Virus record (IMG/VR): IMGVR_UViG_3300021373_001860
Location: 1-20,739 of that record
Reading direction: 5' to 3' (one strand)
DNA from: a virus
Length of the DNA stretch: 20,739 nucleotides
The notes beneath the pieces are model-generated. The model searched no databases. It saw only the letters and a list, made by a program, of their open reading frames with translations, and was not told the origin of the DNA. Shown here in pieces: positions 5,675-12,954 of the stretch. Made by a program: the position numbers and the translations under genes. Each line of letters opens with the position of its first letter. Within the stretch, counting starts at the first letter, position 1.

Positions 5675-5934
5675 AGATTTACTGCTTAAAGCTAGATCTT
5701 ACAATGTGTATCTCTAGGCTGAAAAAATTTAACCTAAAAGAATTTAATAGTCCACATCCGGTTATTTTCACCGAAGCAAAAGATCCAGACGACGCTTGTT
5801 ATAAATGTCTTTGCATGTTTACAGAAACACTACTAAAACAAGATGAGTCCAGAGAGACTGCGTTCTTAATTAAAGATATCCTACCAGATGTAAAAGTTAA
5901 AAAGGTTTATTGTAAAGATGAAAAGAAACTATGA
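5671..5934 (+). CDS. Hypothetical protein, 87 aa
   Basis: ATG at 5671 overlaps the gmd stop as ATGA, and the 3' end overlaps the HNH gene by 17 bases, so it is embedded in a coupled operon. The protein begins MKIYCLKLDLTMCISRLKKF and contains five cysteines, including the pair in CYKCLC (43-48), with a basic C-terminal tail (VKVKKVYCKDEKKL). The mixed hydrophobic and charged pattern looks like a small folded domain. No family recognised; no signal or membrane segment. AGGATGG upstream is rather far (about 18 bases), so translation may depend on coupling. Confidence 0.65.
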   Translation: MKIYCLKLDLTMCISRLKKFNLKEFNSPHPVIFTEAKDPDDACYKCLCMFTETLLKQDESRETAFLIKDILPDVKVKKVYCKDEKKL

Positions 5935-6184
5935 AGATCCGGTCTATAAAGAGTGGAGGCAAAGAGTCTATAAGCGCGATAAGTTTAGATGTCAAATGCC
6001 AAATTGTAAATGTAAGTCAAGATTGCAAGCACATCACGTAAGAAAGTGGTCAAGCGCCTCTATGTTGAGATATGATATTGATAATGGAATCACGTTATGC
6101 AGGAAGTGTCATGAGTCAATACACGGTAAAGAACATTTATATGAATCACTATTCATGGAGATAATACGTAAAAATGCCAGCTAA
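5918..6184 (+). CDS. HNH homing-type endonuclease, small
   Basis: 88 residues holding a complete HNH fold: zinc-knuckle cysteines C25 and C30 (CQMPNC), the catalytic HH at 39-40 (LQAHHVRKW), the structural Asn56 in DIDNGITLC, the second knuckle CRKC at 61-64, and H65 and H69 of the third element (HESIHG). The family cuts or nicks DNA with one divalent metal ion. There is nothing outside the nuclease core, so it is of the short HK97 gp74 type often found beside terminases, where such proteins assist packaging-related cleavage, rather than a large homing endonuclease with target-recognition repeats. It overlaps both neighbours by a few bases and sits two genes before the ClpP-like and terminase genes. 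Confidence 0.88.
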   Translation: MKRNYEDPVYKEWRQRVYKRDKFRCQMPNCKCKSRLQAHHVRKWSSASMLRYDIDNGITLCRKCHESIHGKEHLYESLFMEIIRKNAS

Positions 6185-6683
6185 AGCACCTGCCTACACA
6201 GTTATAAAAGATACCAGAGAACAAGACGGTTATACCTTTGAGAAATTCAACGGTAGATACACCTCTTGTAACGGTATGGTTGTTCGCAAGTTAGATACTG
6301 GTGACTACTCACTTGTTGGGCTTGAGGACAAAGTGTGCATAGAAAGAAAGGGCAGGGTTTCAGAATTAGCTATCAATCTTGGAAAAGATAAGTATAGGTT
6401 TATGAGAGAAATTGAAAGAATGAAGGAATTCCCATTCCGATTTCTTATTTTAGAATTTTCTCTTGAAGACGTTATGGATTTCCCAGAAAGATCAGACATT
6501 CCTGAAGAGAAGTGGGATTCTATCAAGGTCACAAATAAATACATGTTAAAAATGTTAATCGAGTTTCAAATGTACGATAACATCCATGTTATATTCTGTG
6601 GTAGCAAGAAAAACGCCAAACTGGTTGTGAACAGCATATTAAAGAGGGTAAACGAATTCTACTCGGTCGGGAGGAAGAAATGA
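6174..6683 (+). CDS. ERCC4 (XPF-type) nuclease domain protein
   Basis: 169 residues. The ERCC4 nuclease core is visible: DTREQ at 13-17, GDYSLVG at 43-49, CIERKGRVSEL at 55-65 and a conserved helix with DKYRFMREIERM at 72-83, followed by the beta-strand FRFLILEF at 88-95. This matches the GD...ERK signature of XPF/Mus81-type structure-specific nucleases, with Asp44, Glu57 and Lys59 the likely catalytic residues. The acidic residue usual after ERKx3 is shifted by one (ERKGRVSE). There is no helicase domain and no clear helix-hairpin-helix tail. Possible jobs are resolution of branched DNA before packaging or recombination-linked repair. It overlaps the HNH gene by 11 bases and the ClpP-like gene by 4. 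Confidence 0.82.
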   Translation: MPAKAPAYTVIKDTREQDGYTFEKFNGRYTSCNGMVVRKLDTGDYSLVGLEDKVCIERKGRVSELAINLGKDKYRFMREIERMKEFPFRFLILEFSLEDVMDFPERSDIPEEKWDSIKVTNKYMLKMLIEFQMYDNIHVIFCGSKKNAKLVVNSILKRVNEFYSVGRKK

Positions 6684-7333
6684 TTAATCCGAATTTATCA
6701 ATTGATACTCTATCAGATATTCATACCTATGGCATAGATGTAGAGAGAAGAGAATTATATCTTCATGGGTATATAGGCAATACGGATGAAGACCCCGGCG
6801 TAGAATACAGAATGGCTGCACAGTTTTATAAGAATATAAGGTTGTTGGACGTAATTAGCAATGAGCCAATCATTATTCATATGTTAAGCGTTGGCGGAGA
6901 GTGGGATTCCGGCATGGCTATCTACGACGCTATGATGCTATGTAATTCATACGTGACAATCGTTACATACGCACAGGCGTCTTCAATGAGCAGCATTATA
7001 CTTCAGGCTGCTGACAAAAGGGTTATGACGGCCAATTCTCACTTTATGCTACACTATGGCTCTGTTGATTGCGGTGGAGATCACCTGAGTGCCCACAACT
7101 ACGCAAAAGTAGATAAGAAAAACACGGAAACCATGATTAGTATTTATGCAAACCGCTGCGTAAAAAGCAAATACTTTAAAGGGCACTATACCGACATCAA
7201 CGAAGAAAAAGTAAAGAACTATCTAAAGAGAAAGCTAAAAGATGGCGACTGGTACTTAGACCCAGAAGAAGCTGTTTACTACGGCTTTGCAGACTGCGTT
7301 CTAGACACTAAGGATATAAATAGCTTAAAATGA
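6680..7333 (+). CDS. ClpP-like serine protease (S14 family)
   Basis: 217 residues with a ClpP fold pattern: LYLHGYIG at 26-33, IIIHMLSVGGEWDSGMAIYD at 64-83 (the usual SPGG loop is SVGG), AQASSMSSIIL at 98-108 with catalytic Ser102, HFMLHYGS at 121-128 with catalytic His125, and DGDWYLDPEEAVYYGFAD at 188-205 with Asp190 in the position of the third triad member. Length matches ClpP. In phages, ClpP-type proteases often act as prohead proteases beside the portal and capsid genes. Here the gene lies directly before the large terminase, with ATGA overlaps on both sides, and a second protease is fused to the scaffold, so its target is uncertain: scaffold, host proteins or another virion protein. 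Confidence 0.85.
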   Translation: MINPNLSIDTLSDIHTYGIDVERRELYLHGYIGNTDEDPGVEYRMAAQFYKNIRLLDVISNEPIIIHMLSVGGEWDSGMAIYDAMMLCNSYVTIVTYAQASSMSSIILQAADKRVMTANSHFMLHYGSVDCGGDHLSAHNYAKVDKKNTETMISIYANRCVKSKYFKGHYTDINEEKVKNYLKRKLKDGDWYLDPEEAVYYGFADCVLDTKDINSLK

Positions 7334-9306
7334 GTAACTTAAAAAAAATAGATGAGGCTTGGTTAAATCTAGATGGTCTCGACGAACGCACATTATTTAA
7401 TCCATTTGATATCGTCAACTTTAATGAAGATGACTATCATTTAAGAACAATGTGGCTCATGACAAGACCAGAATACTTTTCGTTTTTATGCAAACATGTG
7501 TTTAATATCAACATTTTACCTTCGCAGGCTTTGTTTTTGTGTGAGATGTGGAATAGAAAGTTCCCCATGCTTATAGCTAGTCGTGGATTTGGTAAATCAT
7601 TTATTCTATCTTTGTATTCAATGATTAGGGCACTCATCTTACCAGAGCGTAAGGTTGTAGTTGTCGGTGCTGCTTTTCGTCAGTCTAAAGTTTTGTTTGA
7701 ATACATGGAGACGATTTGGAACAATTCACCTATACTGAGGAGTATGTGCGATGCGAGTAGTGGGCCAAGGCGTGATGTTGACCGTTGCGTTATGCGCATT
7801 AATAAATCTCGTGTTACTTGCCTTCCTCTTGGAGATGGTCAAAAGATTAGAGGCCAGAGAGCTAATGATATTATTAGTGATGAATTCGCAAGTATACCTC
7901 GTGATATTTTTGAAACTGTCGTTGCTGGTTTCGCTGCTGTTAGTTCTGATCCAATCGAAAATGTTAAAAAGATTGCAGCCGCTAAGAAGGCAGCAGAACT
8001 AGGGATTGAACTAGAACAAGAAAGTGAAAGCGTTATTGATAAGAAAGACAATCAGATCATCCTTTCTGGTACAGCTTATTACGACTTCAATCATTTCGCT
8101 GATTACTGGAAGAGGTGGAAATCTATTATTAAGAGTCAAGGCAAACCATCTAGACTAAGAGAGATTTTTGGCGAAGATCCGCCAGAAAATTTTCAGTGGA
8201 AAGACTATTCAATTATTCGTGTTCCATACGAGCTTTTACCAGAGGGCTTTATGGATGCCTCACAGGTCGCCAGATCGAAGGCGACAGTTCATGCTGGAAT
8301 TTATCAGATGGAGTTTGGAGCGTGCTTTACGCGCGATTCTCAGGGCTTCTTCAAGCGTACACTTATTGAGTCCTGCGTGACTGACGATAGAGGTACAATT
8401 AAGGATAAGAACGGTAACGATATTTGTTTTCAAGCTCAACTTCGTGGCGATCAAAATAAACAATATGTTTTTGGGGTTGACCCCGCATCGGAAGTTGATA
8501 ATTTTAGCATTGTTGTATTAGAAGTTAATAAGGACCATAGAAAGATTGTTCACTGTTGGACTACCAATAGAGAGCAGCATAAAGAGAAGGTTAAGAGTGG
8601 ATATTCTAAAGAGAGCGACTTTTATGCTTACTGCGCCAGAAAAATCAGAGACCTAATGAAAATATTCCCATGTATTCATATTGCTATGGATGCTGGCGGT
8701 GGTGGTATCGCGGTTATGGAAACCCTGCATGACCAAGACAAGATCCAAGAAGGAGAACATGCTATATGGCCCGTTATCGACGACGATAAACCAAAAGACA
8801 CAGACGATCAAAGAGGTTTACATATTCTAGAGATGTGTCAATTTTCTAAATATGACTGGTTAGCAGAGGCCAATCACGGATTAAGAAAAGATTTAGAAGA
8901 TAAGATTGTTTTATTTCCTATGTTTGACTCTATTAGCCTTGGTATTGCCAACGCAGAGGATGGCTTAAAAGGCAGGAATTACGACACGTTAGAGCAGTGC
9001 GTTATGGAAATCGAGGATCTAAAAGATGAACTTACAATGATCCAGATAACACAGACCGCTACAGGTAGAGACAAGTGGGATACGCCAGAGACGGTGGTGG
9101 GCACAGGAAAAAAGGGGAAACTCAGAAAAGACCGTTATTCGTCTTTAATCATGGCTAATATGGCAGCCAGAACAATCGCTAGAGCGCCAAGCCCTGTTGA
9201 CTATAGTTTTTACGGAGGGTTTGCTACAATAGAAAAAGCAAAGAAAGGCGCTCAGATGTTTTCTGGGCCAGCTTGGTTTACAGATGGTATGAAGGATGTT
9301 TACTAG
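7330..9306 (+). CDS. Terminase large subunit (packaging ATPase and nuclease)
   Basis: 658 residues. The ATPase half has Walker A SRGFGKS at 84-90, Walker B IISDEF at 181-186 (Asp184, Glu185) and the coupling motif LSGTAYY at 245-251. The nuclease half has an RNase H-like centre: Asp384 in FGVDPASEVDN, Asp454 in IAMDAGGGG and probably Asp601 in LRKDRYSSL. The protein pumps DNA into the prohead through the portal and cuts the concatemer. A charged helical insertion (about 206-240, with KKIAAAKKAAELGIELE) sits between Walker B and the coupling motif, and the protein is somewhat longer than many terminases. ATGA overlap with the ClpP-like gene. It is the last gene before the late promoter of the portal. 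Confidence 0.96.
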   Translation: MSNLKKIDEAWLNLDGLDERTLFNPFDIVNFNEDDYHLRTMWLMTRPEYFSFLCKHVFNINILPSQALFLCEMWNRKFPMLIASRGFGKSFILSLYSMIRALILPERKVVVVGAAFRQSKVLFEYMETIWNNSPILRSMCDASSGPRRDVDRCVMRINKSRVTCLPLGDGQKIRGQRANDIISDEFASIPRDIFETVVAGFAAVSSDPIENVKKIAAAKKAAELGIELEQESESVIDKKDNQIILSGTAYYDFNHFADYWKRWKSIIKSQGKPSRLREIFGEDPPENFQWKDYSIIRVPYELLPEGFMDASQVARSKATVHAGIYQMEFGACFTRDSQGFFKRTLIESCVTDDRGTIKDKNGNDICFQAQLRGDQNKQYVFGVDPASEVDNFSIVVLEVNKDHRKIVHCWTTNREQHKEKVKSGYSKESDFYAYCARKIRDLMKIFPCIHIAMDAGGGGIAVMETLHDQDKIQEGEHAIWPVIDDDKPKDTDDQRGLHILEMCQFSKYDWLAEANHGLRKDLEDKIVLFPMFDSISLGIANAEDGLKGRNYDTLEQCVMEIEDLKDELTMIQITQTATGRDKWDTPETVVGTGKKGKLRKDRYSSLIMANMAARTIARAPSPVDYSFYGGFATIEKAKKGAQMFSGPAWFTDGMKDVY

Positions 9307-9312
9307 CGTTTT

Positions 9313-9321
9313 GTGTATAAT
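9313..9321 (+). promoter_or_regulatory. Putative phage late promoter, copy 2 (portal)
   Basis: GTGTATAAT with a TTTT run in front, in the 80-base gap between terminase and portal. TATAAT is at 9316-9321, 66 bases before the portal start. No -35 consensus. Confidence 0.65.
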
Positions 9322-9335
9322 AATGCGAATGATAA

Positions 9336-9359
9336 TCTGAATGAATTTAATCAATCAGA
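9336..9359 (+). repeat. Inverted repeat in the portal leader
   Basis: TCTGAATGA and TCAATCAGA pair with one A-A mismatch around the loop ATTTAA. It lies in the predicted leader of the portal mRNA. It has no T-run behind it, so it is not a typical intrinsic terminator; it could be an RNA stability element or a protein-binding site. Confidence 0.4.
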
Positions 9360-9386
9360 ACGACGCTAACCAATAGGAAAACACAA

Positions 9387-11378
9387 ATGCCTAACGACCC
9401 CATCATTAGCTGGGAAGACGGAGATTCTACAAGTAAAGCCAAGGCTTTCGAGAAATTTTCAGAGTCGCAACAAGCCTACGAGGGTGTAGCTAGAGCTTAC
9501 CACAGAGACTTTTTAGACATTGAGGCAAATAGATCTGTCAAGCCTCATTTTGGCTCAAATGATTACTATGCCTTTAGACCAGAGGAAGAGGTTCCCAGAA
9601 AGTCTAAGCGTGCAATTAAGATGTGTATGGATGCCTACGATAAGGTTGGTATTATTCGCAATATTATTGATCTTATGGGGGATTTTGGTTGCCAAGGCAT
9701 CAACATCGTTCATGAAAATAAGAGCGTTGAAAAGTTTGGACAACAATGGTTTAAAAAGATTGGTGGCAAGGAAAGGTCAGAGAGATTCTTAAACAATCTT
9801 TATAAGACCGGAAACGTATTTGTCTATAGAAGTTATGCAAATATCACGCCAGAAATCAACAAGTATATCAAATCTTTAGCTAGTGATATAAAAGTAGAAA
9901 CACCCAAGATTGAAGAAAACGTCATACCGTGGCGCTATAATTTCTTTAATCCTCTAACTGTAGATATGAAAAATGGGAATATTAGTCTATTCTTAGGTCG
10001 CAAAGACTACGCCCTTACCGCTAACACTTTCTTTGATAACTTTAAAGATGGTACTATTCCAATTAAAGTTTTGGAAACTCTTCCTACTGAAATTAAGAAC
10101 GCTATCAATAGAAAAGACAGGAAGATTGAGTTAGACCCAGAAAGATTATCGGTTCATCATTACAAGAAAGACGACTGGCAACAGTGGGCACACCCTCTCG
10201 TGTACGCTATTCTAGATGATATTATCATGCTTGAAAAAATGAAGCTCGCTGATCTTGCTGCTCTAGATGGTGCAATTTCTAACATCCGACTCTGGACCCT
10301 TGGTGATTTTGACTATAAAGTTTTGCCAACAAAAGAGGGTATCAACAAACTTCGTAATATTCTAGCTAGTAATACTGGCGGTGGGACTATGGAGTTGGTT
10401 TGGGGTCCAGAACTCAAATTCACAGAGAGTAACTCTCAGGTCTACAAATTTTTAGGGTCTGAAAAATACCAGTCCGTTCTAAATAGCATATATGCTGGAT
10501 TGGGAGTTCCTCCTACTCTAACTGGTATTGCCGGTCAGAGTGGTGGATTTACTAATAACTTTATCTCGCTAAAGACTTTGGTCGAGAGATTGCAATACGG
10601 TCGCGATCAACTAACTAGATTCTGGGAAAAAGAATTAGAAGACATTAGAAAAGCTATGGGCTTTAGAAAGCCTTTTCATATTGTATATGACCAAATGAGC
10701 TTGTCTGATGAGGCTTCTGAAAAGAACTTGCTTATTCAACTTGCTGATCGAGACATTATCTCGCACGAAACAGTTCTTGAGAGATTCAAGGAAGTTCCGG
10801 GCGTTGAAAAGGTTAGACTACAGCGTGAAGATAAAGCAAGGGATATAGAAAAATTCCCACCAAAAGCTAGTCCATTCCATAATGCAAACAAGCAGTTTGA
10901 AATGGATAAAATGGATAAACAGGCAGATATTCAAGAGAAGGTTGCAGAAAAGAAGCAATCCCAAAAGCCAGTTCGTGAATCTGGAAGACCACCAAGTTCA
11001 CTAGATGAGGAACCGCGAAAGAAAAGGGTCGATACGCCAAAAAGCACTCCCGGTGTCGCAGAGCTTGTTGTTTGGGCTACATCTGCCTTTGAGTCTGTAG
11101 AGTGTCTGAATAAAGGATACCTTGAGATGAAGTCCAAGGCAAATCTTAGACAACTCACTAAAGACGAGGCCATCGAGCTAGATAATATAAAACTATCTGC
11201 TTTCCTATCTTTTGAGCCTTTGTGCGCACTAAACAATGAAAATATTTTCAAGGCTGTAGCTACAAAATCTTCTATTCCTAAGCAATTTAGAAACTTAAAA
11301 GATGTTAGCACCAGTACCGAAAACTATAAAAAAATTGTTATCGGCACCTATATTCAGTCTGTTATTGATGAGAAATAG
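9387..11378 (+). CDS. Portal protein with C-terminal extension
   Basis: 663 residues; TAGGA ends 8 bases before the ATG. The order matches phage portals: N-terminal wing (about 80-150: GIIRNIIDLMGDFG, YKTGNVFVYRSY), a beta-rich part with NPLTVDM, the stem helix region (PLVYAILDDIIMLEKMK, 270-286) and the crown-facing segment LGVPPTLTGIAGQSGG (372-387) followed by a long helix LKTLVERLQYGRDQL (395-409), very characteristic of portals. The dodecameric ring forms the DNA entry channel and docks terminase and connector. Residues 500-555 are charged and low in complexity; 556-663 form an extra globular-looking domain (VAELVVWATSAFESVECLNK onward) not needed for a portal. It follows a late promoter and is the first head gene. 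Confidence 0.92.
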   Translation: MPNDPIISWEDGDSTSKAKAFEKFSESQQAYEGVARAYHRDFLDIEANRSVKPHFGSNDYYAFRPEEEVPRKSKRAIKMCMDAYDKVGIIRNIIDLMGDFGCQGINIVHENKSVEKFGQQWFKKIGGKERSERFLNNLYKTGNVFVYRSYANITPEINKYIKSLASDIKVETPKIEENVIPWRYNFFNPLTVDMKNGNISLFLGRKDYALTANTFFDNFKDGTIPIKVLETLPTEIKNAINRKDRKIELDPERLSVHHYKKDDWQQWAHPLVYAILDDIIMLEKMKLADLAALDGAISNIRLWTLGDFDYKVLPTKEGINKLRNILASNTGGGTMELVWGPELKFTESNSQVYKFLGSEKYQSVLNSIYAGLGVPPTLTGIAGQSGGFTNNFISLKTLVERLQYGRDQLTRFWEKELEDIRKAMGFRKPFHIVYDQMSLSDEASEKNLLIQLADRDIISHETVLERFKEVPGVEKVRLQREDKARDIEKFPPKASPFHNANKQFEMDKMDKQADIQEKVAEKKQSQKPVRESGRPPSSLDEEPRKKRVDTPKSTPGVAELVVWATSAFESVECLNKGYLEMKSKANLRQLTKDEAIELDNIKLSAFLSFEPLCALNNENIFKAVATKSSIPKQFRNLKDVSTSTENYKKIVIGTYIQSVIDEK

Positions 11379-11389
11379 GTGTTTTTTTG

Positions 11390-11405
11390 AAAAAAAATTT
11401 TTTTT
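11390..11405. other. A8T8 tract before a late promoter
   Basis: Eight A followed by eight T, preceded at 11382-11388 by seven T. Such a tract is self-complementary and intrinsically bent. It abuts the late promoter at 11406-11414 and could act as an upstream activating element, or in RNA as a weak hairpin ending the portal transcript. Confidence 0.5.
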
Positions 11406-11414
11406 GTGTATAAT
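11406..11414 (+). promoter_or_regulatory. Putative phage late promoter, copy 3 (protease-scaffold)
   Basis: GTGTATAAT directly after eight T. TATAAT is at 11409-11414 and the start codon at 11432, so the predicted leader is only about a dozen bases and little more than the ribosome binding site GAGG at 11420-11423. Confidence 0.65.
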
Positions 11415-11431
11415 TGTCTGAGGTAAACAAA

Positions 11432-12934
11432 ATGTCAATAAAAATTTATCAACAAGAAGTTAACGACGGTGTTGGCGATCTCGTCAAGAGCACCGCTAGT
11501 TTTGCGTATTGTTCTGAGGCTACTGTTAAAAAGGGCGAGCTAGCGGTTGCTAAAGAGGTGATCTCTAACGCAGACGTTCTTGAAAGGGTGGTCGCAGAAA
11601 ACAAAGATCAGATAGACCTGTACTATTTAGAGTCTGTTTTGGTTTCCACCGGCTGGAATAAAAACGATGATGTTTTCACCTCAGATTCAACTTGGGCTGC
11701 TAGAAATACCCCCGAAGATAAGCAGTTCAATTTTATGCACAATGAAAACGATATTATCGGTCATATAACCGGAAGTTATGTATTAACCAAAGACGGTAAA
11801 GCTGTAGCAGACGACGAACTGGAAAGACCTGACGAGTTTGACATTATAACTCAAGCTGTTCTCTATAATAGTTGGACCGGAGAAGAGAACAGAGATAGGA
11901 TGAAAAAAATTATTGCAGAAATCGAGCAGGGTAAATGGTATGTTTCGATGGAATGTCTATTTGCTGGTTTTGATTACGCTTTAATTGACGAAAAGGGAGT
12001 TGCAAAAGTTCTACCAAGGGGCGAGGCTTCTGCTTTTTTGACAAAACATCTTAGGGCTTATGGCGGAACCGGAGAATACGAAGGTTATAAGTTAGGTCGC
12101 GCTCTGTCGAATATTTCATTTTCTGGCAAGGGATTAGTATCAAAGCCCGCTAATTCTAGAAGTGTTATATTAAGCAAAAGCGCTGCACAATTCAATGTAG
12201 ATAGTAATTCTATACTTTCAATAGGAGAATTTAAAATGTCAGATGTATTGACAGAGCAATTAGCTGAAGTCAAGGCACAGCTTGAAGCTGCTAAAGCCGA
12301 AAACGAAGCTATTAAAGCTAAAATTGAAGAAGCAAAAGACAAAGAATTTGCTTCCAAGATTAAGGCTTACGAAGTTGAGGCAGAAGAAAGCAAAGCTAAT
12401 ATCGAGCAGCTCAATGAAACTATTAAGTCAACTGAAGCTCGCGTTGCTGAACTTGAAGATGCCCTCGCTCAATCAACTCAGCAACTTGCTGAAGCTAAAG
12501 AGCACATGGAAGAAATGAAGAAGAAGGAAAAAATGGAAAAGCGTAAAGCTGCTCTTGTAGAAGCTGGTTTTGAAGCAGATGACATTGATGCTGCTCTTGC
12601 TGCTTTTGATGGACTTGCTGATGACGCTTTCGATTCTGTTGTTGCAATGTATGGCAAGAAGCCAAAAGCTGACAAGCATGGCGACATGAAGAAGAAAAAA
12701 GACGATGAAGCAGAAGCTGGTATGCCACCAGCTCTTAAAGAAGCACTTGAGAAGAAGAAGGAAAAAGAAGCTAAAGCTGATGAAGAAGCTGAAGCTGAAG
12801 TAACCCCAGAACTTCTTGAAGATGTCGAGACTTCTGAAGCAACTATGGTTGAGCCAGAAGCTGTTGACGAACTAGATCAAGCAAGAGCCAGCGTTGCAGA
12901 CTGGTTCTCTAACCATGTTCTTAAAAACAAGTAA
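11432..12934 (+). CDS. Prohead protease-scaffold fusion
   Basis: 500 residues from the ATG at 11432, with GAGG eight bases upstream; a TTG at 11414 would lie inside the promoter. Residues 1-250 resemble phage maturation proteases of the T4 gp21/HK97 gp4 kind: FMHNENDIIGHITG at 101-114 with probable catalytic His103; WYVSMECLF at 169-177 with probable catalytic Ser172; and GLVSKPANSRS at 234-244, like the conserved VSxPAN element. From 269 on it is a typical scaffold: long coiled coil (TEQLAEVKAQLEAAKAENEA onward), then Lys/Glu-rich segments and an acidic tail ending SVADWFSNHVLKNK. The scaffold directs capsid assembly and the protease removes it before packaging. An internal start at 12236 probably makes the scaffold alone. 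It lies directly upstream of the decoration and capsid genes. Confidence 0.87.
   Translation: MSIKIYQQEVNDGVGDLVKSTASFAYCSEATVKKGELAVAKEVISNADVLERVVAENKDQIDLYYLESVLVSTGWNKNDDVFTSDSTWAARNTPEDKQFNFMHNENDIIGHITGSYVLTKDGKAVADDELERPDEFDIITQAVLYNSWTGEENRDRMKKIIAEIEQGKWYVSMECLFAGFDYALIDEKGVAKVLPRGEASAFLTKHLRAYGGTGEYEGYKLGRALSNISFSGKGLVSKPANSRSVILSKSAAQFNVDSNSILSIGEFKMSDVLTEQLAEVKAQLEAAKAENEAIKAKIEEAKDKEFASKIKAYEVEAEESKANIEQLNETIKSTEARVAELEDALAQSTQQLAEAKEHMEEMKKKEKMEKRKAALVEAGFEADDIDAALAAFDGLADDAFDSVVAMYGKKPKADKHGDMKKKKDDEAEAGMPPALKEALEKKKEKEAKADEEAEAEVTPELLEDVETSEATMVEPEAVDELDQARASVADWFSNHVLKNK
12236..12934 (+). CDS. Nested scaffold protein from an internal in-frame start
   Basis: An ATG at 12236, in frame with the protease-scaffold gene, is preceded by ATAGGAGAATTTAAA: an AGGAG with 8-base spacing. 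This is nearly the same ribosome binding site as those of the decoration gene (TATAGGAGATTTTAACT) and the capsid gene (AAGGAGATTTAAAT), the two other genes expected to be made in bulk. Translation here gives 232 residues (MSDVLTEQLAEVKAQLEAAK onward) starting exactly where the protease domain ends and the coiled coil begins. Lambda C/Nu3 uses the same layout. Codon choice in this half is strongly biased (GAAGCT, GCTGAA repeats) compared with the protease half, as expected for high expression. The evidence is from sequence only. Confidence 0.8.
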   Translation: MSDVLTEQLAEVKAQLEAAKAENEAIKAKIEEAKDKEFASKIKAYEVEAEESKANIEQLNETIKSTEARVAELEDALAQSTQQLAEAKEHMEEMKKKEKMEKRKAALVEAGFEADDIDAALAAFDGLADDAFDSVVAMYGKKPKADKHGDMKKKKDDEAEAGMPPALKEALEKKKEKEAKADEEAEAEVTPELLEDVETSEATMVEPEAVDELDQARASVADWFSNHVLKNK

Positions 12935-12954
12935 TTTTATAGGAGATTTTAACT

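Noticed and set aside
10931-11311. 126-residue minus-strand frame opposite the portal gene
   Set aside because: Antisense to a clear portal reading frame, Ser/Phe-rich as expected of a shadow, no ribosome binding site.
11414-11431. TTG start that would add six residues to the protease-scaffold protein
   Set aside because: It overlaps the last base of the TATAAT; the ATG at 11432 has a proper GAGG at 8 bases.
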